This document shows, piece by piece, positions 28,422 to 39,236 of a stretch of 64,000 nt of DNA. How positions within the stretch are numbered: position 1 is the first letter of the stretch; every line of letters starts with the position of its first letter. The position numbers and the translations under genes were made by a program. Source of the DNA: Microlunatus flavus (lineage in GTDB: Bacteria; Actinomycetota; Actinomycetes; Propionibacteriales; Propionibacteriaceae); NCBI RefSeq assembly GCF_900110855.1, contig NZ_FOFA01000005.1, positions 124,001-188,000 of the forward strand, written 5' to 3'. The notes under the pieces were generated by a model. That model was not told the origin of the DNA. It saw nothing but the letters and a program-made list of their open reading frames with translations, and ran no database searches.

Positions 28422-29543
28422 GTGGCCGAGCTCGGCGGGGACCTCGAGGCGGCGGGCTCGCTCGCCGAGCTGACCGCCGCCGTCCGGTCCGCCGGCGCCC
28501 GGCTCTGGACCGCCGCCGTGGACCGTGCGCAGGGCCGCAGCCGGACGGGCGACCTGGACGCGCACGACGACCGCCCGCTCTACTGGGCGCGCCTCTCGCT
28601 CAGCGCGCTGCTGCGGACCTCGGGGTCGCCGCTGCTGACCGGGCAGCACCAGCGCTACGCGCTGCTGCGGATCCTCGACCGGACCTCGCGGGGCATCGAC
28701 CCCTCGACGGGCTCAGGGAACGCCTGGTGGCCCGACGCGCGGCCGGGCGACCTGCGGGTGATGGTCAGCGGCTTCGACGTCTTCGGGCTGGACGACAGCG
28801 TCCGGCACTCGAACCCCTCCGGCGCGGCCGCGCTGCAGCTGGACGGGGCCCGGCTCGCGACGCCGGCCGGGGACGCGGTGGTGCGGGCCGTGGTGCTGCC
28901 GGTCGTCTACGGCGAGTTCGACCAGGGCGTCGTCGAGGACGCGTTCGGACCGGTGCTGCTCCCCGGCGCGGACCGGGCCGACCTGATCATGACCATCTCG
29001 ATGACGGCGCGCGGCCGGATGGACGTCGAGCGGTGGGCGGGGTGCACCCGCGGGGGCACGCCGGACAACCAGCGCGACCAGCACTTCGGACCGGTCGCCC
29101 GGGCGGCGCGCTGGCCCCAGCCCGAGCCGAACCCCGAGTGGATCGAGACCACGCTCCCCCACGCGGCGATGGTGGCCGCCGGCACCGGCCCGTGGCCGGT
29201 CGTGCTCAAGCGCGGGATCCAGGAGTGGCCGGCCGGCACCTACCCGGACCCGTCCTCGCTGACCTCCGCCCCCGACCCCAGCCCGGGCAGCACACCGGCG
29301 GCCGCGACCGGCGGGGACTACCTGAGCAACGAGAGCATGTACCGCTCGAACCGGCTGCGGATCGCCCTCGGCGCCGACGACGTCCCAGGCGGGCACCTGC
29401 ACATCTCGGCCCTGGAGTACCCCGCCGACCCGGCGCTGCTCACCGACGCGGCGTTCGAGGCCGACCGGCGGGCGGTGGTCGACCAGACGGTCGCGCTGGT
29501 CACCGCGGCCGCCGCGGCGCGGGCGGCTCGGCTGGCCCGGTGA
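28422..29543 (+). CDS. Pyrrolidone-carboxylate (pyroglutamyl) peptidase-like protein; apparent N-terminal frameshift
   Basis: The C-terminal ~270 residues resemble the pyrrolidone-carboxylate peptidase superfamily, which removes N-terminal pyroglutamate: RVMVSGFDVFGLDDSVRHSNPSGAAALQLDG, VVLPVVYGEFDQGVVE and GGDYLSNESMYRSNRLRIAL. An extra helical N-terminal part of about 110 residues is present. GTG at 28422 is the first start codon in this frame, yet the frame is clearly coding upstream too (LTVEEQRRFDTLVPGAVPAA from about 28326). The natural ATG at 28270 (MSQATTDT) lies in another frame. One missing base in the G/C run at about 28300-28325 would join them. Gene may be intact with a sequencing error, or frameshifted. 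Divergent to DUF969, sharing its operator. Confidence 0.75.
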   Translation: MAELGGDLEAAGSLAELTAAVRSAGARLWTAAVDRAQGRSRTGDLDAHDDRPLYWARLSLSALLRTSGSPLLTGQHQRYALLRILDRTSRGIDPSTGSGNAWWPDARPGDLRVMVSGFDVFGLDDSVRHSNPSGAAALQLDGARLATPAGDAVVRAVVLPVVYGEFDQGVVEDAFGPVLLPGADRADLIMTISMTARGRMDVERWAGCTRGGTPDNQRDQHFGPVARAARWPQPEPNPEWIETTLPHAAMVAAGTGPWPVVLKRGIQEWPAGTYPDPSSLTSAPDPSPGSTPAAATGGDYLSNESMYRSNRLRIALGADDVPGGHLHISALEYPADPALLTDAAFEADRRAVVDQTVALVTAAAAARAARLAR

Positions 29544-29553
29544 GCTCAGCGGC

Positions 29554-30249
29554 TCAGGCGAAGCCGCGGGAGCGGTAGGCCTCGAGCACCTGGGACTCGG
29601 CCTCGTCGAGGTAGGCGCGCAGCATCGCCGCGCCGGCCGGACCGCCCTGGTCGGCCGTGGCGTCGAGGATCGCGTGGTTGCGGGTCAGGTAGGAGCCGTG
29701 GAAGGCGTCGGGGCGCGCGACGACGTGGAAGGCGAGCCGCATCTCGTTCCAGACGCTCTGCATGAGGGCGACGATGCGCGTGCTGCCGAGCGCGGTGAGC
29801 TCGCGGTGGAAGTCGATGTCCGCCGTGCCGACACCGACCCAGTCCTCGGCGCGGGCCGCACGGTCGGCCTGCGTCAGCGTGGCCGCGACCCGCTCGAGCC
29901 CGGCCCGGCCGCCGGGGTGCGTGGCGACGGCGGCGCACTCGACGAGGCGGCGGACGTCGTACAGCTCGGAGACGTCGCGCACGGTGGGGACGCGGACGAA
30001 GACGCCGCGGTTGAGCTGGTGGACCACCAGCCGCTCCTCGGCGAGCATCCGGAACGCCTCGCGCAGGGTGTTGCGCGAGACGCCGAGGTCGTGGGAGATG
30101 CGGGGCTCGGAGAGCCGCGTACCGACCCGGTGCACGCCGGACAGGATGTCCTGGCGGACGTGGTCGGCGGCCCGCCGGGCCCGGCCCGCCTGGTCCGTCG
30201 CGGTCGACGGAGCCTCGGGGTCGACCGTGGCCGAGACCTGCGCGCTCAC
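29554..30249 (-). CDS. GntR family regulator, FCD type, probable 5-oxoproline regulator
   Basis: A 231-residue regulator with an N-terminal winged helix ([39 protein letters not shown]) and a C-terminal all-helical FCD effector domain ([49 protein letters not shown]). The FCD metal/effector residues appear as Asp and His in DFHREL and in NHAIL. It lies inside the 5-oxoproline locus between the peptidase-like gene and pxpA. GTG at 30249 has TAACGT 7 bases upstream and may be leaderless. The two copies of ATCGTTCAACGAT flanking the locus are its inferred sites, with 5-oxoproline a plausible effector. Confidence 0.93.
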   Translation of the reverse strand: MSAQVSATVDPEAPSTATDQAGRARRAADHVRQDILSGVHRVGTRLSEPRISHDLGVSRNTLREAFRMLAEERLVVHQLNRGVFVRVPTVRDVSELYDVRRLVECAAVATHPGGRAGLERVAATLTQADRAARAEDWVGVGTADIDFHRELTALGSTRIVALMQSVWNEMRLAFHVVARPDAFHGSYLTRNHAILDATADQGGPAGAAMLRAYLDEAESQVLEAYRSRGFA

Positions 30250-30291
30250 GCCTCGGACGTTACCAGCGTGTGACGCCGTCGGGATCGTGTG

Positions 30292-30308
30292 CGATCGTTC
30301 AACGATCG
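30292..30308. promoter_or_regulatory. Operator palindrome, copy 2, between the GntR/FCD gene and pxpA
   Basis: CGATCGTTCAACGATCG is a perfect 17-bp palindrome around a central C; its inner 13 bases equal copy 1 at 28208-28220. It overlaps a second inverted repeat, GATCG-TGTG-CGATC (30283-30296). It sits between divergent genes, so it can control both. Confidence 0.7.
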
Positions 30309-30329
30309 GGTGAGGACGAGGAGCGCGAG

Positions 30330-31133
30330 GTGGGCGTGGACGCGGGTGCACGGATGGACCTGAACTCCGACGTCGGCGAGGGCTTCGGCCGCTGGTCGCT
30401 GGGCGACGACGCCGCGGTGATCGCGGCGGTGACCAGCGCCAACGTGGCCTGCGGCTTCCACGCCGGGGACCCCGCGACCATGGCCGCGACGGTTCGCACG
30501 GCGCTCGAGCACGACGTGGCCGTGGGCGCCCACGTGTCCTACCGCGACCTCGCCGGCTTCGGGCGCCGCTACGTCGACGCGACCGAGACGGAGCTGGTCG
30601 GCGACGTCGTCTACCAGATCGGTGCGCTGGCCGGCCTCTGCCGCACCCTCGGTGCCCGGATCGGCTACGTGAAGCCGCACGGCGCGCTTTACAACACCAT
30701 CGCCGACGCGGACGGCGCCGGCGCGAAGCACGCCCGCGCGGTGATCGAGGCGGTCGGGGCGTACGACGCCGACCTGCCGCTCGTCGGGCTCGCCGGCTCC
30801 CCCCTGCTGGACCGGGCCCGGGAGGCCGGGCTGGGCGTGGTCGCCGAGGCCTTCGCCGACCGCGCGTACACCCCGGAGGGCGCGCTGGTGAGCCGGCGCG
30901 AGCCGGGGTCGGTGCTGCACGACGCCGACGAGGTCGCGCAGCGGATGGTGACCCTGGCGCGGACCGGGTCCCTCCAGGCCGTCGACGGCAGCACCGTGCG
31001 GATCGAGGCCGGGTCCATCTGCGTGCACGGCGACTCCCCCGGCGCCGTCGCGATGGCGCAGGCGGTGCGCGCGGCGCTGACCGCGGCCGGGGTCGAGCTC
31101 CGGTCCTTCGCCGCCGCGCCCCGGGCCGCCTGA
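30330..31133 (+). CDS. pxpA: 5-oxoprolinase subunit A (LamB/YcsF family)
   Basis: About 267 residues of the LamB/YcsF family, subunit A of the ATP-dependent prokaryotic 5-oxoprolinase PxpABC, which opens 5-oxo-L-proline to L-glutamate. Signatures: [65 protein letters not shown] and [21 protein letters not shown] at 30330 follows GAGGAG at a good distance; ATG at 30354 begins the conserved part and is the alternative. The pxpB-pxpC fusion follows after 14 bp. The operator palindrome lies just upstream. Confidence 0.95.
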   Translation: MGVDAGARMDLNSDVGEGFGRWSLGDDAAVIAAVTSANVACGFHAGDPATMAATVRTALEHDVAVGAHVSYRDLAGFGRRYVDATETELVGDVVYQIGALAGLCRTLGARIGYVKPHGALYNTIADADGAGAKHARAVIEAVGAYDADLPLVGLAGSPLLDRAREAGLGVVAEAFADRAYTPEGALVSRREPGSVLHDADEVAQRMVTLARTGSLQAVDGSTVRIEAGSICVHGDSPGAVAMAQAVRAALTAAGVELRSFAAAPRAA

Positions 31134-31147
31134 GCGACGGCGCGGCG

Positions 31148-32680
31148 GTGACGGAGCGCGTACGGGTCCTACGGGCCGGGTCGGACGGGCTGCTCGCCGA
31201 GGTCGCGGACCTGGACGAGGCCCTGGCCCTGTTCGGCGCCCTGAGCGCCGCCCCGCCGGCGGGCGTGCGCGAGCTGGTGCCCGCCGCCCGGACCGTCCTC
31301 GTGCGGTTCGACCCCGCCGTGGTCACCGCCGAGGCGCTGACCGCCGACCTGCGCGGTCGTCCGCTGACGGCGGCGGGCGTCGCCGACGGCCCCCTCGTCG
31401 AGGTGGCCGTCTGCTACGACGGCGCCGACCTGGAGGAGGTCGCCCGGCTCTGCGGGCTGGCGCCGGACGAGGTCGTGCGCCGGCACACGGCGACGCCGTG
31501 GACCGTGGCGTTCACGGGCTTCGCGCCCGGGTTCGCGTACCTGTCCGGGGGCGACCCGGCGCTCGACGTGCCCCGGCGCTCCGAGCCGCGGACCAGCATC
31601 CCGGCCGGGTCGGTCGGCCTCGCCGGACCGTTCAGCGGGGTGTACCCGCGGGTGAGCCCCGGCGGCTGGCAGCTCGTCGGCCGGACCGCCGCGACGATGT
31701 GGGACCTGGGCCGCGAGGAGCCGGCCCTGCTGGCGCCGGGCATGCGGGTGCGGTTCGTCGACGCCGGTCCCGACGCGCTCGAGCGGCCGACGCCGACGAG
31801 CGCTCCCCCGGCCGCGCCCGCCGCCGGCGAGCGTGCGCTGGAGGTGCTCGCCCCCGGAGCCCTCGGCGTGGTCGCCGACCTCGGCCGGCCGGACCGCGCC
31901 AGCCAGGGCGTCGCCCGCTCGGGCGCGGTGGACCGCGGGGCGCTGCGCCGCGCGAACCGGCTCGTGGGCAACCCGCCGGGCGCCGCAGCCCTCGAGGTCG
32001 CCGGCGGCGGACTGGTCGTCCGGGCGCGGGGCGACCTCGTCGTCGCGGTCACCGGCGCGCACGGTCCCGGGGTCGAGGGCGACCGGGCCGTCGGGCTGGA
32101 CGACGGCGACGAGCTCGACCTCGGCACGCCGGAGCACGGGATGGTCGCCTACCTCGCCGTCCGCGGCGGCGTCGACGCCGAGCCGGTGCTCGGCAGCCGC
32201 TCGACCGACGTGCTGTCCGGCGTCGGGCCGCCGCCGCTGCGGGCCGGGACCGTGCTCGCCGTCGGGGACCTCCACGAGACGGCGGTCGCCGCGGTCCCGG
32301 AGCCCGGACCGGCCCTGCCCGCACCCGGCGAGGTGACCACGGTGGACGTCCTGCTCGGGCCGCGGGACGACTGGTTCGACACCGCCGCGCTGGCGACGTT
32401 CGTCGGCCAGGAGTGGACCGTCACGCCGCGCTCGAACCGGGTCGGCCTGCGCCTGGCCGGGGAGCACGCCCTGGAACGGTCGCGGGACGAGGAGCTGCCG
32501 AGCGAGGGCACGGTGCCCGGCTCGGTCCAGGTCCCCCCGAACGGCCAGCCGGTCCTCTTCACCGCCGACCACCCCGTCACCGGCGGCTACCCGGTCGTCG
32601 CCGTCGTCGCGCGGCACGACCTCGACCGCGTCGGACAGGTCCCCGTCGGCGGCCGGATCCGGTTCCGGGCGGTGCAGTGA
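31148..32680 (+). CDS. pxpBC: 5-oxoprolinase subunits B and C, fused
   Basis: A 510-residue fusion. Residues ~1-205 are PxpB (allophanate-hydrolase subunit-1 type): TPWTVAFTGFAPGFAYLSGG, then RTSIPAGSVGLAGPFSGVYPRVSPGGWQLVGRT. After a Pro/Ala linker (about 210-225) comes PxpC (subunit-2 type): PGALGVVADLGRPDRASQGVARSGAVD, TVTPRSNRVGLRLAG, SEGTVPGSVQVPPNGQPVLF and DHPVTGGYPVVAVV. With PxpA it forms the cytosolic ATP-dependent 5-oxoprolinase. B-C fusions are known in this family. GTG at 31148 follows pxpA by 14 bp, and its stop overlaps the DUF5995 start (GTGA at 32677-32680). Confidence 0.95.
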   Translation: MTERVRVLRAGSDGLLAEVADLDEALALFGALSAAPPAGVRELVPAARTVLVRFDPAVVTAEALTADLRGRPLTAAGVADGPLVEVAVCYDGADLEEVARLCGLAPDEVVRRHTATPWTVAFTGFAPGFAYLSGGDPALDVPRRSEPRTSIPAGSVGLAGPFSGVYPRVSPGGWQLVGRTAATMWDLGREEPALLAPGMRVRFVDAGPDALERPTPTSAPPAAPAAGERALEVLAPGALGVVADLGRPDRASQGVARSGAVDRGALRRANRLVGNPPGAAALEVAGGGLVVRARGDLVVAVTGAHGPGVEGDRAVGLDDGDELDLGTPEHGMVAYLAVRGGVDAEPVLGSRSTDVLSGVGPPPLRAGTVLAVGDLHETAVAAVPEPGPALPAPGEVTTVDVLLGPRDDWFDTAALATFVGQEWTVTPRSNRVGLRLAGEHALERSRDEELPSEGTVPGSVQVPPNGQPVLFTADHPVTGGYPVVAVVARHDLDRVGQVPVGGRIRFRAVQ

Positions 32681-33429
32681 CCGTCGGTGATCCGACGCAG
32701 GTCCGGGAGGTCGCGGCCGCCCTGCGGGAACGGCTCGGGTCCCTGCCGCCGAGGGCGGCGCACCGGGCGACGTTCCTGGGGGTGTACGCCCGGGTGACCG
32801 ACGCCGTGGCCGACGCCGTCGCCGCCGGCCACTTCGAGGACCCGGCGTGGGTGAGTGAGTGGGACGAGGTCTTCGCCGATCTGTTCCTGCGCGCCCACGA
32901 CGCCGACCTCGCGGGCGGCGAGGTGCCCAGGCCGTGGCGGCTCGCCTTCGGCGCGGACCCCGCGATGCACCCGCTCGGCCACCTGCTGCTCGCGATGAAC
33001 GCCCACATCAACTTCGACCTGCCCCAGTCCGTCGCCGCCGTCGTCAGCGACGACGACTTCGCCGACCCCGGCCTGCTCCAGGCTCGCGACCGCGACCACC
33101 AGCGCATCGACGAGGTCCTCTTCGCCCGGGTGCGGGCCGAGGACGCCGACCTCGGCTGGAAGACCCGGGGCGTCGACCGCGTGCTGGCCCCGGCGAACCG
33201 GTGGGCCTCCCGACGGTTCCTGCGCGAGTCGCGCGAGAAGGTCTGGCACAACACCGCCGCCCTGCAGCGGGCGCGCGCCGGGGGCGGGGCCGCGTACCCC
33301 GCCCGGGTCGCCGAGCTGGACGTGCTCACCGCGGCCAAGATCACCGAGTTCCTGCGCCCGGGCCCGGTGCTGCTGCGGCTGGCGCTGCTGGGCTTCGGGG
33401 TGACGCTCCCGCCCGACGACCCGGCGTGA
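32677..33429 (+). CDS. DUF5995 family protein
   Basis: A 250-residue soluble helical protein of the DUF5995 family. Blocks: HRATFLGVYARVTDAVADAV, FADLFLRAHDADLAGG, PWRLAFGADPAMHPLGHLLLAMNAHINFDLPQSVAAVV and WKTRGVDRVLAPANRWASRRFLRESREKVWHN. The conserved MNAHINFDL with nearby Asp and His residues suggests a metal- or substrate-binding pocket, but no function is known to me. GTG at 32677 overlaps the pxpBC stop by 4 bp, so it is co-translated with 5-oxoprolinase. Its 3' 89 bp overlap the convergent Rv3235-like gene. Confidence 0.87.
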   Translation: MTVGDPTQVREVAAALRERLGSLPPRAAHRATFLGVYARVTDAVADAVAAGHFEDPAWVSEWDEVFADLFLRAHDADLAGGEVPRPWRLAFGADPAMHPLGHLLLAMNAHINFDLPQSVAAVVSDDDFADPGLLQARDRDHQRIDEVLFARVRAEDADLGWKTRGVDRVLAPANRWASRRFLRESREKVWHNTAALQRARAGGGAAYPARVAELDVLTAAKITEFLRPGPVLLRLALLGFGVTLPPDDPA

Positions 33430-33922
33430 GGCCGGCCTCCAGCGCGGTGCACACCCACCGCCCGTCCGCGCCCTCGAGCCGGAAGGCGAGCACCAGCAGC
33501 CGGGCGCCCGTGCGCAGCACCGCGCTGACCTCGGCCACCTGAGCCGCGGGGTGCTGCACCCGCCCGGACAGCAGCACCGTGCGGGGTGCGGGCGGGCCGG
33601 CCGGGCGCAGCCGCTGGCGCCGGGCCAGCCCAGCGAGCACCTGGGGGCTGACCCAGCCGGCGAGCTGCGTCGCGGGCCGCCGGCCGAGGGCGGCCTCGGC
33701 GAGCGCCAGCGCGCACCAGGCCGCCCAGCGCGTCGCATCCGGGAGGTGGGCGGCGGGGCCGACGCCCCAGCCCCGACCCGCGACCTCGACGCGCCCCGGC
33801 TCCGGCCTCGGCGTCTCCGGCGGCGGAGCCGTCGGCGGGGTGGCGCGCGCGGTCCCGACGAGCCAGGTCCTGGCTTCGGGCCGGGTCGCAGGCAGGACGC
33901 GGACGGCGGGCGACGTGGTCAC
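33341..33922 (-). CDS. Rv3235-like family protein
   Basis: A 193-residue protein resembling the Rv3235 family found next to secA in many actinobacteria: a Pro-rich N-terminus, then WAAWCALALAEAALGRRPATQLAGWVSPQVLAGLARRQ in the middle and AEVSAVLRTGARLLVLAFRLEGADGRWVCTALEAG near the end. Function is unknown. GTG at 33922 is chosen for the AGGGTGG just upstream. The last ~28 codons (Ala/Pro/Gly-rich) run past the normal family end and lie antisense to the 3' end of the DUF5995 gene. Gene order Rv3235-like, protease, secA on one strand supports the assignment. Confidence 0.75.
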   Translation of the reverse strand: MTTSPAVRVLPATRPEARTWLVGTARATPPTAPPPETPRPEPGRVEVAGRGWGVGPAAHLPDATRWAAWCALALAEAALGRRPATQLAGWVSPQVLAGLARRQRLRPAGPPAPRTVLLSGRVQHPAAQVAEVSAVLRTGARLLVLAFRLEGADGRWVCTALEAGLTPGRRAGASPRSPAAPAAAAPGPGAGTR

Positions 33923-34008
33923 CGCGCCACCCTGCGGGAGCGACCGGCCCGGCGGGAAGAGCTCCGCACCGACGGCCCACACCGGCGCGAGACGGACAAC
34001 ACCGGCGT

Positions 34009-34029
34009 CCGGCGCGCCTCTCGCGCCGG
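34009..34029 (-). terminator. Hairpin after the serine protease gene
   Basis: CCGGCGCG (34009-34016) and CGCGCCGG (34022-34029) form a perfect 8-bp all-GC stem with a 5-base loop, starting 3 bp after the protease stop. No T-run follows, as is common in high-GC genomes. Confidence 0.5.
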
Positions 34030-34032
34030 GGC

Positions 34033-35310
34033 TCAGGTGGTGGGGTTCAGCTTCAGCTGGAAGGCGCGGAAGACGTCGACCGCCTCCGGCCAGTCCACCC
34101 GCCGCTGGTCGGCGGTGCCGTCGTCACCGCCGCTGGAGACCATCCCCCGCAGCTGGCGCTCGCCGTGCGGCTCGACCGCGAACACGGTGCCCCCGCTGTC
34201 GCCACCGACGGAGCCCCAGCCGTGGACGTCGACGCCCTCGACCCCGCGGACGTCGTGCCCGCCCTCGCGGAACCACAGGTCGTCGTCGGTGACCTTGATC
34301 CCGCACGGCGTGGGGTGGCCCTTGGCGGCCGACTTGGCACCCGAGTGGCAGACGTAGTCGCCGCGGTAGGAGTAGGCGACGCTGGTCAGCGGCTTCCACC
34401 CCGACGTGTCGCTCTCGTCCGCGTTGTCGTCGGCGCCGACCAGGGTCTCCGCGTCCCAGGTGCGGTTCAGCGCGGTCACCGTGCCGACGTGGTGCCCGGT
34501 GCGCCCGTTGCCGTAGTCCCAGGTCGCGCCCGCGCCGGTGCGCACCCGCTGGCCCTGGGCGAAGCAGTGCGCCGCCGTGACCATGACCGCCCGCCCGTCG
34601 GACCTGCGGACCGCCGGCAGCCCCGCCGTGCAGTAGCGCTTCCCGTCGGGGGTGAGCACGTCGCCGCCGATGAAGGGCGCGGAGTCGTGCCACTTGACCG
34701 CGTCCCAGTCGTGCGGCTGGCGCGGCGTGCCGGCGACGACGGTCAGGGGGACGCCCTCGGGGCCGGCGACGCCCGACCAGCGGGCCGGGCGGGCGACCTC
34801 GAGCACGACGCCCGACGCGTCGTCGGCGGGGTGGGCGGCGTATGGGGCGTCCTCGCCACGGACGCGCAGCGCCATGGCGGCCCGGCTGGCCCGGTCGAGC
34901 GTGACGAGCGGGACGGCGGCGCGGTGGACGACGACCTGCCCGGTGACCAGGCCCGGGTCGCGCACGCGGGCGAGGTCGAGCAGGTCGGGGGCGCGGCTGG
35001 TGTCGGTCAGCCAGACGTCGACCCGGCGCGCGTCGGCGTCGATCGTGACGCCGCCGTAGACGGCGGCCAGGGCGCCGCGCCCGATCCCGTCGACCGCGCC
35101 GGCGGCGGCCCGCAGCGGGCCGAGCACGGCGGCCTGGGCCTCGGGGTCGAGCGACGCGACCGGCACCCGCGGCGAGGCGGACGGGGCCGGGGACGGGTTC
35201 CGAAGCGCGTCGGCCGCCGACGCCCCGAGGGGCGCGGCGGCCAGGATCAGCCCGACGCAGGCGAGAGCTGCACGGCGAGCCGTGCGCAGGAGGGTGTCAC
35301 GGACGCTCAC
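34033..35310 (-). CDS. Secreted trypsin-like (S1) serine protease
   Basis: A 425-residue exported protease. The signal peptide is RRAALACVGLILAAAPLGASA, followed by a pro-region of about 180 residues. The protease domain carries His248 in VMVTAAHC, a probable Asp in TWDAETLVG, and Ser372 in VGGDSGG. Cysteines at YCTAG/AHCF and YVCHSG/TPCG suggest two disulphides. The streptogrisin-like layout implies autocatalytic maturation outside the cell. The first ATG is 35310. It lies 36 bp downstream of secA and is followed by a hairpin. Substrates are unknown. Confidence 0.92.
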   Translation of the reverse strand: MSVRDTLLRTARRAALACVGLILAAAPLGASAADALRNPSPAPSASPRVPVASLDPEAQAAVLGPLRAAAGAVDGIGRGALAAVYGGVTIDADARRVDVWLTDTSRAPDLLDLARVRDPGLVTGQVVVHRAAVPLVTLDRASRAAMALRVRGEDAPYAAHPADDASGVVLEVARPARWSGVAGPEGVPLTVVAGTPRQPHDWDAVKWHDSAPFIGGDVLTPDGKRYCTAGLPAVRRSDGRAVMVTAAHCFAQGQRVRTGAGATWDYGNGRTGHHVGTVTALNRTWDAETLVGADDNADESDTSGWKPLTSVAYSYRGDYVCHSGAKSAAKGHPTPCGIKVTDDDLWFREGGHDVRGVEGVDVHGWGSVGGDSGGTVFAVEPHGERQLRGMVSSGGDDGTADQRRVDWPEAVDVFRAFQLKLNPTT

Positions 35311-35346
35311 CCCCGCACGACAGCACGGCGACCTGTGCAGCGCGGT

Positions 35347-38232
<2,886 letters not shown>

Positions 38233-38366
38233 GAGATCCGGGCTCCCTACTAGGTCGTGCAGGTCGAAGCGCCCGGGCGGTCCGCCCCGACGCGCGTCCA
38301 TGGTAGGCCAGCCGCCCCACGACGCCCGCCGTCCGCGCGAACGGACGACCCGGGCACCATGAGCGC

Positions 38367-39236
38367 GTGCCCCTCCTCCGTACGCCCGACGGCCGCGACC
38401 TCGACGTCCTCGTCTCCGGACCGGAGGACGGCGTCCCCCTCCTCTTCCACCACGGGACGCCGGCCTCGTCGGTCCCGCTGCGCGCCTGGTCGCGGGCGGC
38501 GCAGGAACGTGGCCTGCGGCTGGTGACCTGGTCGCGGCCCGGCTACGGGTCCTCGACCCGGCGCCCCGGCCGGCGCGTCGTCGACGACGCCGACGACGTG
38601 GCCGTGCTGCTCGACCACCTCGGGGCGGGACGGTGCGTCACGGCCGGCTGGTCGGGCGGCGGGCCGCACGCGCTGGCCGCGGGTGCGCGGCTGCCGGACC
38701 GGGTGGCCGGCGTCCTCACGGTCGCGGGCGCCGCACCCTCGACGGCTCCGGACCTCGACTTCCTCGCCGGGATGGGCGAGCAGAACCACGAGGAGTTCGG
38801 GGCCGCGTACGCCGGGGAGGACGCGCTGCGCGCCTACCTGGAGCGCGACGCCGAGGGGCTGCGCGACGTCTCGGCCGACGGCATCGTCGCCGCGATGGCG
38901 TCGCTGCTGCCGCCCGCCGACCGCGCCGTGCTCACCGCCGAGTTCGGCGAGGACCTCGCCGCCGCGCTGCGGGAGTCGGTGCGCACCGGCGTCGACGGGT
39001 GGCTCGACGACGACCTGGCCCTCGTCCGCGACTGGGGCTTCGCACCCGACGACGTGACGGTCCCGACCTTCGTCTGGCAGGGGTCGGACGACCTCATGGT
39101 CCCGCCCGCCCACGGTCGCTGGCTGGCGTCCCGGCTGCCGCGGGCGACGGGTCACCTGCCCGACGGCGAGGGCCACCTGTCGGTCGCGCTCGGCGCGGTC
39201 GGGCCGATGCTCGACGAGCTCGTCAGCTGCCTCTGA
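38367..39236 (+). CDS. Alpha/beta hydrolase
   Basis: A 289-residue alpha/beta-hydrolase-fold protein. The oxyanion region is [11 protein letters not shown] near residue 27. The nucleophile is Ser96 in [16 protein letters not shown] probable acid Asp lies in [13 protein letters not shown] and the catalytic His in [24 protein letters not shown] is the usual strand-4 motif. It is cytosolic, and the substrate cannot be predicted. GTG at 38367 is used. The 3' end overlaps the convergent YcaQ-like gene by 14 bp. It and that gene are inserted between secA and hpf, which are often close in related genomes. Confidence 0.93.
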   Translation: MPLLRTPDGRDLDVLVSGPEDGVPLLFHHGTPASSVPLRAWSRAAQERGLRLVTWSRPGYGSSTRRPGRRVVDDADDVAVLLDHLGAGRCVTAGWSGGGPHALAAGARLPDRVAGVLTVAGAAPSTAPDLDFLAGMGEQNHEEFGAAYAGEDALRAYLERDAEGLRDVSADGIVAAMASLLPPADRAVLTAEFGEDLAAALRESVRTGVDGWLDDDLALVRDWGFAPDDVTVPTFVWQGSDDLMVPPAHGRWLASRLPRATGHLPDGEGHLSVALGAVGPMLDELVSCL

